The notes below the pieces were generated by a model, which saw only the letters and a program-made list of their open reading frames with translations, was not told the DNA's origin and ran no database searches. Shown one piece after another: positions 58,791 to 64,000 of a stretch of 64,000 nucleotides of DNA. A program made the translations under genes and the position numbers. Location: assembly GCF_014648995.1 (NCBI RefSeq), contig NZ_BMSE01000013.1, positions 1 through 64,000 of the forward strand. The letters run 5' to 3'. Position 1 is the first letter of the stretch. Each line of letters starts with the position of its first letter. The DNA comes from Streptomyces massasporeus. GTDB lineage: Bacteria; Actinomycetota; Actinomycetes; Streptomycetales; Streptomycetaceae.

Positions 58791-58922
58791 GAGCGTGATG
58801 CTCGTTTTATCTCACCCGTGATATATCAACCCCAAGCGGCGCAATACGGAAAATATGCGACATTGGAGGAAGAGTGGACGGAGAGTTTCCACTCGTATTG
58901 CGCACGGTGAAGGGGCCGTCCG

Positions 58923-59288
58923 ATGTCCGTAGTCGAGCAGTACGCGCGAGCCCACATCGTCTCGGACGCGGCCGTGCCGCTCGTGGACGAGCTGGAGGCG
59001 GTTCCGGTCACCCTGCGGTACGACCCCGACCATGATCCCCGTTCGGTACGGATGACCCTGCCCGGCAGCGGGGGACATGAGTGGATCTTCGGCCGCGATC
59101 TGCTGGAGGAGGGGCTGCGGGCCCCCACCGGGAGCGGCGAGGTGCGGGTGTGGCCGTGCGGCCGGGTGCAGGTCGTCGTCGAGTTCCACTCCGCGCAGGG
59201 CGTGTCGGTGGTGCAGTTCGAGCGGCAGGCGCTGCTGCGGTTCCTGCGGCGGACGTACATGGCCGCCGCGGAACCCGTGACGCACTGA
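58923..59288 (+). CDS. ssgE: SsgA-like sporulation protein (SsgE by context)
   Basis: Protein of 121 residues, an SALP family length. LVDELEAVPVTLRYDPDHDPRSVRMTL and later EWIFGRDLLEEGLRAPTGSGEVRVWPC (parts of the SALP core) are conserved. SALPs control peptidoglycan maintenance and septum formation in sporulation of streptomycetes. The position next to two PBPs and pmt corresponds to SCO3158/ssgE, which affects spore separation; this is assigned by remembered locus. ATG 58923 follows AAGGGGCC. It is convergent with the PBP gene. Confidence 0.88.
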   Translation: MSVVEQYARAHIVSDAAVPLVDELEAVPVTLRYDPDHDPRSVRMTLPGSGGHEWIFGRDLLEEGLRAPTGSGEVRVWPCGRVQVVVEFHSAQGVSVVQFERQALLRFLRRTYMAAAEPVTH

Positions 59289-59313
59289 GCCCGGGACCCA
59301 CTGAACCCGAGGG

Positions 59314-60981
59314 TCAGCCGCCCATCTTCAGCAGCGCCGCCACGATCGGGCCGGCCGTCGAGCCGCCGTGCCCGCCCTGCTGGACGACGCCCGCGGCGGC
59401 CAGGTCGCCCCGGTAGGCCGTGAACCAGCCGTTCGGCTTCTTCTGCCCGTCGACCTCGGCGGACCCGGTCTTCGCGCCGACATCGCCGCCGACCCCCGCC
59501 ATCGCCTCCGCCGCCGTGCCGTACGCGGCCGTGTACGACATCAGCTCACGCAGCTGGGACAGGGTGCTCGCCGGCATCGTGCGCGCGGCCTTCGCCAGCT
59601 TGCGTCCGTCCACGTCCGGGGAGACCAGGTAGGGCTGGTGGAAGGTGCCGGACTTGACCGTCGCCGACACCGACGCCATGTTCAGCGGGTTCATGCGGAC
59701 CCCGCCCTGCCCGATCAGCGAGGCGCCCATCTGGGCCGCCGACTGCACCGGCACGGCGCCGTCGAAGGTCGGCACACCGATGGCCCAGTTGTTCAGCCCC
59801 AGGCCGTAGACCTGCTGGGCCTCCTTGGTGAGGTCGTCGTCCTTCAGCTTCGGCGCCTGGCTGATGAAGGCCGTGTTGCAGGAGCGGGCGAAGCTCGCCT
59901 TGAAGGTGCCGTTCTTGATCTCGAACTTGTCGTCGTTCTGGAACTTCCAGTGGCCGTACGTGAAGTACTTCGGGCACGGGTGCTTCTTGTCCGCCGAGGC
60001 CAGGCCCTTCTCCAGCAGCAGCGACGAGGTGATGACCTTCATCGTGGAGCCGGGAGCCAGGGAGCCCTGGAAGGCGGTGTTGAAGCCGGGGGAGGCGTTG
60101 GCGGCGGCCAGGATCTCGCCGGTCGACACGCGCAGCAGGACCACCGACGAGCGCGCCTTCTTCCCGACCTGCTTCTCGGCAGCCGCCTGGAGGGCCGGGT
60201 CCAGCGTGGTCTTCACCGTGCCGGGCGTGCCCTTGCTCAGCTCCAGCAGGGTCTTGTCGGAGAGGTCCTTGGCCTTGGCGGCCTTGCCGCGCACGACCCG
60301 GAGCTCGATGCCGGCCTTGCCACCCGCCTTCTTGCCGTACTTCTCGCGCAGTCCGTCCAGGATCGGGCCGATCGAGGCGTACTCGGCCTTGGTCAGCTCG
60401 CCGCCGTCCCGGTCGAGGGCCTTGACCGGAGGCGTCCCCGCCTCGCCGGTGACCAGCTCGTCGCCGTCCTTCAGGTCCGGGTGGACGACCGCGGAGTGCC
60501 AGTCGACCAGGGGCTTTCCGTCGGTGGTGCGGCGCGTGACGGTCAGCGCGCTGTCGTAGGTCAGCGGCTTGTCGGTGCCCTTGTAGGACACCGTGCCCTT
60601 GACGGAGAACGGCACCTTGTCGCCGGTGGGACTGCCCGGGGTGAGGGTGACGTCCTTGATGTGGGCGTCCTTGGTGTAGCCGGTGAGCAGCGGCCGGGCC
60701 GCGGAGGGGTCGTCGGTGACCGCGGCGGCCCGGGGGACCTTTCCGGACTGCCAGGCGGTGAGGAAGGCGCGGGCGGTGGTGGTGACTTCGGCCCGCGACA
60801 GCGGGCCGGTCTTCACCTCGGGCTTCCCGTCCGACGCCCGCGTTCCGTCGTCGGCAGCGGCGCCGCCGCCGTACAGCGCGTAGGCCCCGGCCCCGGCACC
60901 CACGACGACCACGGCGATCATCCCGCCGATCACGGCGGGTCTCGTCTTCCGTCGCTCGGCGACGCGCCTTCTGTTGCCCAC
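59314..60981 (-). CDS. class B penicillin-binding protein
   Basis: Protein of 555 residues. One N-terminal transmembrane helix (16-38), an NTF2-like MecA-N domain (about 60-170), a dimerisation/linker region, and a transpeptidase domain with S312-T-M-K315, S367-C-N369 and K504-T-G506. It cross-links peptidoglycan outside the membrane. Sibling of the next gene, with the same architecture and 50 % or more apparent likeness in motif regions (not computed). Both are leftward and adjacent to ssgE, suggesting a sporulation-wall role. An ATG at 60979-60981 begins it. Confidence 0.94.
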   Translation of the reverse strand: MGNRRRVAERRKTRPAVIGGMIAVVVVGAGAGAYALYGGGAAADDGTRASDGKPEVKTGPLSRAEVTTTARAFLTAWQSGKVPRAAAVTDDPSAARPLLTGYTKDAHIKDVTLTPGSPTGDKVPFSVKGTVSYKGTDKPLTYDSALTVTRRTTDGKPLVDWHSAVVHPDLKDGDELVTGEAGTPPVKALDRDGGELTKAEYASIGPILDGLREKYGKKAGGKAGIELRVVRGKAAKAKDLSDKTLLELSKGTPGTVKTTLDPALQAAAEKQVGKKARSSVVLLRVSTGEILAAANASPGFNTAFQGSLAPGSTMKVITSSLLLEKGLASADKKHPCPKYFTYGHWKFQNDDKFEIKNGTFKASFARSCNTAFISQAPKLKDDDLTKEAQQVYGLGLNNWAIGVPTFDGAVPVQSAAQMGASLIGQGGVRMNPLNMASVSATVKSGTFHQPYLVSPDVDGRKLAKAARTMPASTLSQLRELMSYTAAYGTAAEAMAGVGGDVGAKTGSAEVDGQKKPNGWFTAYRGDLAAAGVVQQGGHGGSTAGPIVAALLKMGG

Positions 60982-61077
60982 TGCTGTTCGTTCCTCCGCG
61001 AATCCCCAGGGTCCCCGTTGCCCTCAGCTGTCCCAACGACGGCCACCACCCTAGAGTCCCGGCCCTCGAAGGTGAGA

Positions 61078-62712
61078 TCAGCCACCTGTTCGTAGCACGG
61101 CTGCGACAATCGGCCCGGCCGCGTCGCCGCCGTGGCCGCCCTCCTCGGTCATGGCCGCCGCCGCGATGTCGCCCCGGAACCCGGTGAACCAGCTGTTGGA
61201 CTTGGCGTTGCCGTCCACCTCGGCGGAACCGGTCTTGGCGCCGATGTCGCCGCCGAGTCCGGCCATGGCCTGCATGGCGGTGCCCTGCGTGGCGGTGAGC
61301 CGCATCATCTGCTTGAGCTGGGCGGCGGTGCTCGACCGCAGACCGCGGGCCTGGGCCAGCTCCCGGCCGTCCAGCTTCGGCGAGACCAGGTAGGGCTGGC
61401 GGAAGGCGCCGGTGATCGCGGTCGAGGTGACCGAGGCCATGTTCAGCGGGCTCATCTGGACCTGGCCCTGCCCGATGGCGCCCGCCGCCCGGTCCGGCCC
61501 GTCGACCGCGGGGACGCTGCCGTCGAACGACACGATGCCGGTCTTCCAGTTGTCCTGCCCCAGACCGAAGCGCTCCTCGGCCTCCTGGGTCAGCGAGGCG
61601 TCCGTGAGCGGCTTCTCGTCGATGAGCTTGATGAAGGCGGTGTTGCAGGACCGCATGAAGCTGTTCGCGAGCGTGGCGTTCTCGTTGGGCTTCATGTTCG
61701 TGAGGTTCTTGAAGGTCTGGCTCTGCCACACGGCGGTGTCGGGGCAGGGGGCCGGGCCGTTCATCGAGGTCACGCCGTTGTCGATGAGCATCGCGGCGGT
61801 GATGATCTTCATGGTGGAGCCGGGTGCCGCCTGACCCTCGAAGGCCGCGTTGAAGCCGTCCGTACGGTTGTTGGCCACGGCCAGCACCTCGCCGGTGCTG
61901 GGCTTGACGGCCACCACCGACGACTGGGCGAACCGCTTGACCGCCTTCTCGGCCGCCGCCTGCGCGCTCGGGCTGATGGTGGTGGTGAGCTTGCCCGGCT
62001 TGCCCTTGGCGAGGGTGAGCAGCGGGGTGTCGGGAGCGCCGTCGCCGTCGTGCCGGATGACCAGCTCGATGCCCGGGCTGCCGCCGGCCTTCTCGCCGTA
62101 CTTGTCGCGCAGGGCGTCCAGGACCGGGCCGAGGGAGGGGTACTTCTCCTTCGTCAGCTCGGTGCCGTCGCGGCCCACGGCCTCGATGGGCGGGGTGGCC
62201 GACTGCTCGGTGACGAGGGTGTCGTCCTTCTTCAGCTCCGGATGCACGACGGACGGCTGCCAGTCGACCAGCGCCCGTCCCGTGGTCAGCCCGCGCACGA
62301 CCTTCAGCTCGCTCTTGTAGCTCAGCGGCTCGGACTTCCCGTCGTAGGCCACCTTCGCCTTCACCGTGTACGGCACGGTGGTGTCCCGGGCCGCACCGGG
62401 CGTGATCTTCACGTCGGTGATGTGCGCGTCGTCGGCGAAGGCGCCGAGCAGCTGCTCGGCGGCCGTGTCGTTGTTGGTGTACGACGCAGCCTCCGCGGCC
62501 GCTCCCGTCTGCCAGGCCGCGAAGAACTTGGCGGTGGTCTCCTTGACCTCGTCCTCGCCGGGCGGCCCCGTCCGCTTCTCCGAGGCGACCCCGGCCGCGC
62601 CGCCCCCGTCACCGTTCAAGGCGCTCACGATGTTGTAGGCGCCGTACCCGGCCCCACCCACCATCACCGCGAACACCCCGCCTATGACGGCGGCTTTGAC
62701 CCCCTTGCTCAT
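61078..62712 (-). CDS. class B penicillin-binding protein, paralogue
   Basis: Protein of 544 residues from ATG 62710-62712 with GGGGAGGGGACC upstream; a longer frame to 63021 lacks support. A TM helix at 8-30 is followed by a MecA-N-like domain (55-165) and a transpeptidase domain with S299-T-M-K302, S355-C-N357 and K493-T-G. Domain order equals the gene at 59314, so the pair is a tandem duplication. A 96-bp gap between them could hold a second promoter. Confidence 0.94.
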   Translation of the reverse strand: MSKGVKAAVIGGVFAVMVGGAGYGAYNIVSALNGDGGGAAGVASEKRTGPPGEDEVKETTAKFFAAWQTGAAAEAASYTNNDTAAEQLLGAFADDAHITDVKITPGAARDTTVPYTVKAKVAYDGKSEPLSYKSELKVVRGLTTGRALVDWQPSVVHPELKKDDTLVTEQSATPPIEAVGRDGTELTKEKYPSLGPVLDALRDKYGEKAGGSPGIELVIRHDGDGAPDTPLLTLAKGKPGKLTTTISPSAQAAAEKAVKRFAQSSVVAVKPSTGEVLAVANNRTDGFNAAFEGQAAPGSTMKIITAAMLIDNGVTSMNGPAPCPDTAVWQSQTFKNLTNMKPNENATLANSFMRSCNTAFIKLIDEKPLTDASLTQEAEERFGLGQDNWKTGIVSFDGSVPAVDGPDRAAGAIGQGQVQMSPLNMASVTSTAITGAFRQPYLVSPKLDGRELAQARGLRSSTAAQLKQMMRLTATQGTAMQAMAGLGGDIGAKTGSAEVDGNAKSNSWFTGFRGDIAAAAMTEEGGHGGDAAGPIVAAVLRTGG

Positions 62713-62840
62713 AGGGCGGTCCCCTCCCCGTTGAGCCTTCCGCGTCCCGTTGAACGCGTTCAGAAAGCTCGAATCCCGGGAGCACTCTATGCGTAAGCGG
62801 TTACTAACGGGACGGGCGTTTCGATTTTTGACCGAACAGG

Positions 62841-62872
62841 GCTCAGGCCCAGAGGTGAGCCCGGGCCTGAGC
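62841..62872. terminator. 10-bp stem hairpin upstream of 62895 gene
   Basis: GCTCAGGCCC and GGGCCTGAGC pair perfectly around a 12-base loop. It lies 22 bases before a start codon in a divergent region, so it may be leader structure or operator rather than terminator. Confidence 0.6.
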
Positions 62873-62894
62873 GCGCTCACTTCCATGGCAGACA

Positions 62895-63452
62895 ATGCCT
62901 GATGTGGATCAAGGAATTGCCGGGCTCGCAGGAGCCATAGCGGGCGGATTGATCGGCATCGTCGGCACACTCGGCGCCGCCCGGATGACAGGGCGAGCGC
63001 AGGAGCAGACCCAGCGCGCACAGTGGCGGCGCCAGGTCCGGCGCGACGCCTACAGCCAGTTCATCAGCAGAGCCTCCCAGGCCATTGCGGTGGCGGAGGC
63101 GGCGCACCAGGCCGCCCGGGACAACACGCCTGAGGCCGCTGAGTCCTACAAGGTGCTCGTGAAGGCTCAAGCGGCCCTGGAGGAGGCGTACGTCCTGGTA
63201 CAGCTCGAGGGGCCCGCGCAGGCGGCCGAGGCTGCAGATGAAGCCCACAGCGAGGTCCTGGGCTGGAAGATCAATATCGGCTGGCTGCTCGAGGAAAGCC
63301 CTCGCGTCGGTCGCGACCGGGCTCTGCGCGAGGCCGCCGGTGCGAGCCTGCTGGCGGTCGACCGACTCCACGACTTCACGGAGGTCTGCCGGGAGTTGCT
63401 GGACGAGGACGAGAAACCGGGCCGTCCGAAGAGGCCCGGCGCCGGCCACTGA
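62895..63452 (+). CDS. membrane-anchored hypothetical protein
   Basis: Protein of 185 residues. A hydrophobic N-terminal segment GLAGAIAGGLIGIVGTLGAA (near 9-28) is a membrane anchor. The remainder is alanine/glutamate-rich helix, probably coiled coil (QEQTQRAQWRRQVRRDAYS; AAEAADEAHSEVL). Many Streptomyces carry such anchored proteins of unknown role. No motif beyond this. ATG 62895 has no clear ribosome binding site. It faces the O-mannosyltransferase gene convergently. Confidence 0.8.
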   Translation: MPDVDQGIAGLAGAIAGGLIGIVGTLGAARMTGRAQEQTQRAQWRRQVRRDAYSQFISRASQAIAVAEAAHQAARDNTPEAAESYKVLVKAQAALEEAYVLVQLEGPAQAAEAADEAHSEVLGWKINIGWLLEESPRVGRDRALREAAGASLLAVDRLHDFTEVCRELLDEDEKPGRPKRPGAGH

Positions 63453-63465
63453 CGGCCGGACACGA

Positions 63466-63500
63466 CCGTGACGGCCCGGCACCCTGCGGGACCGTCACGG
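63466..63500. terminator. bidirectional hairpin terminator
   Basis: CCGTGACGG and CCGTCACGG pair perfectly, with inner CCCG/CGGG pairing, between convergent genes. Confidence 0.8.
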
Positions 63501-63513
63501 CGCGTGTGCCCGG

Positions 63514-64000
63514 CTAGACCCATGTATCCAGCCACATCCGCGACCGCCAGTCGTCGATCGGGATCGCCTGGCCGGTGTACAGGGGCCAGAAGTAGATGAA
63601 GTTCCAGGTGATCAGGAGGACCAGGACGCCCGCGGCGGTGGCGCCTGCGACGCGGCGGGTGTCCGTGGAGCGGGGTGGGCCGATGATCGCGCCGAGGAGC
63701 ATCGCCACCGCCAGGCACAGGAACGGCAGGAAGACGACGGCGTAGAAGAAGAAGATCGTGCGCTCCTGGTACATGAACCAGGGGAGGTAGCCGGCCGCGA
63801 TGCCGCAGGCGATGGCGCCCGCGCGCCAGTCGCGGCGGAAGAACCAGCGCCACAGGACGTAGAGGACCGCGAAGCAGGCGACCCACCACAGCATCGGCGT
63901 GCCGAGGGCGAGGACCTCGCGGGCGCACTTCTCGCCCGCGTCGGCGGGGCAGCCGTCCTTGCCGGGGGCCGGGGACTCGTAGAAGTACGAGACGGGGCGG
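63514..64000 (-). CDS. pmt: protein O-mannosyltransferase, C-terminal part (runs off window)
   Basis: The last 162 codons of a leftward gene whose 5' end lies beyond 64000. The sequence starts inside RPVSYFYESPAPGKDGC, then ALGTPMLWW, and several membrane segments ending in WNFIYFWPLYTGQAIPIDDWRSRMWLDTWV (last part IDDWRSRMWLDTWV). This is the C-terminal multi-pass domain of the actinobacterial PMT family (Rv1002c-like), which glycosylates exported proteins with polyprenyl-phosphate mannose. Catalytic DE residues in the N-terminal loop are outside the window. Confidence 0.88.
   Translation of the reverse strand, partial: RPVSYFYESPAPGKDGCPADAGEKCAREVLALGTPMLWWVACFAVLYVLWRWFFRRDWRAGAIACGIAAGYLPWFMYQERTIFFFYAVVFLPFLCLAVAMLLGAIIGPPRSTDTRRVAGATAAGVLVLLITWNFIYFWPLYTGQAIPIDDWRSRMWLDTWV

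Noticed and set aside
58755-58922. Cobalamin riboswitch upstream of the cbiMN gene
   Set aside because: No B12-box-like sequence or long structured leader; the gap is 168 bp and shared with ssgE.
59314-62712. Frameshift or pseudogene in one of the tandem PBPs
   Set aside because: Both keep SxxK, SxN and KTG motifs and full length.

Overview
The window is high-GC (roughly 70 %) actinobacterial chromosome and almost certainly comes from a Streptomyces. The evidence is GTG/TTG starts, ATGA/GTGA stop-start overlaps, GC-rich hairpin terminators without T-runs, an hrdD-type sigma factor with a perfect SigR promoter, an SsgA-like sporulation protein, and a gene order that I recall as matching the S. 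coelicolor SCO3150s to SCO3200s. I have not run a comparison, so the synteny is from memory. Nearly all of it looks like core chromosome. No insertion sequence, transposase, integrase, CRISPR array, rRNA or replication origin is visible.

Layout. Positions 1-1350 hold three small genes of less typical composition (zinc-ribbon protein, NUDIX hydrolase, unknown) ending at the 3' end of tRNA-Arg(CCT), the position where actinomycete integrative elements insert. 1.5-9.8 kb: a double-length IclR regulator, a secreted M6-like metalloprotease, a TetR/DHA2 efflux pair, a MarR/extradiol-dioxygenase pair, a PAT-type acetyltransferase, and a 37-bp tandem repeat array between convergent genes. 10-15 kb: hrdD, a TetR regulator with an elastin-like insert, and a WYL regulator divergent from a second DHA2 exporter. 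15.2-19.2 kb: the fructose operon fruR-fruK-(small ORF)-fruA. 19.3-30.3 kb: envelope and housekeeping genes (L,D-transpeptidase, P1 peptidase, LtrA, MscL, SAF protein, MTA phosphorylase, FmdB behind a CIRCE-like element, MFS protein, NhaP2-type antiporter). 30.6-33.4 kb: a penicillin-acylase-type Ntn hydrolase.

33.5-39.7 kb is the conserved actinobacterial block 5-FCL / galU-moeA-(moaC-mog)-rimJ-sepX followed by tRNA-Ala(CGC). The MoeA/SepX pair corresponds to the corynebacterial Glp/GlpR division module. 39.9-45.6 kb: a GNAT protein, exonuclease III, and a MerR-controlled Baeyer-Villiger monooxygenase/hydrolase/SDR operon. 45.7-53.9 kb: a tricorn protease, TetR/MMPL exporter, YbaK deacylase, EamA transporter and a DUF1876 protein. 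53.9-58.8 kb, all leftward: a serine hydrolase, ohrA, ohrR and a cbiO-cbiQ-cbiMN ECF metal transporter with a Nur-like box. 58.9-64 kb: ssgE beside two class B penicillin-binding proteins, an unknown membrane protein, and the 3' end of a protein O-mannosyltransferase running off the window.

How the genes work together. Several regulator/effector pairs carry palindromes in their shared promoter regions. Cell-envelope and sporulation functions recur (SepX, SsgE, two PBPs, L,D-transpeptidase, penicillin acylase, MscL, mannosyltransferase). Stress control recurs too (SigR to hrdD, OhrR/Ohr, CIRCE/FmdB). I find no compelling wholly new multi-gene system. The most unusual signals are the CIRCE-like operator at fmdB, the low-complexity inserts in otherwise ordinary enzymes and regulators, the two intergenic tandem arrays, and the duplicated translation-initiation region that creates a coupled small ORF inside the fru operon.
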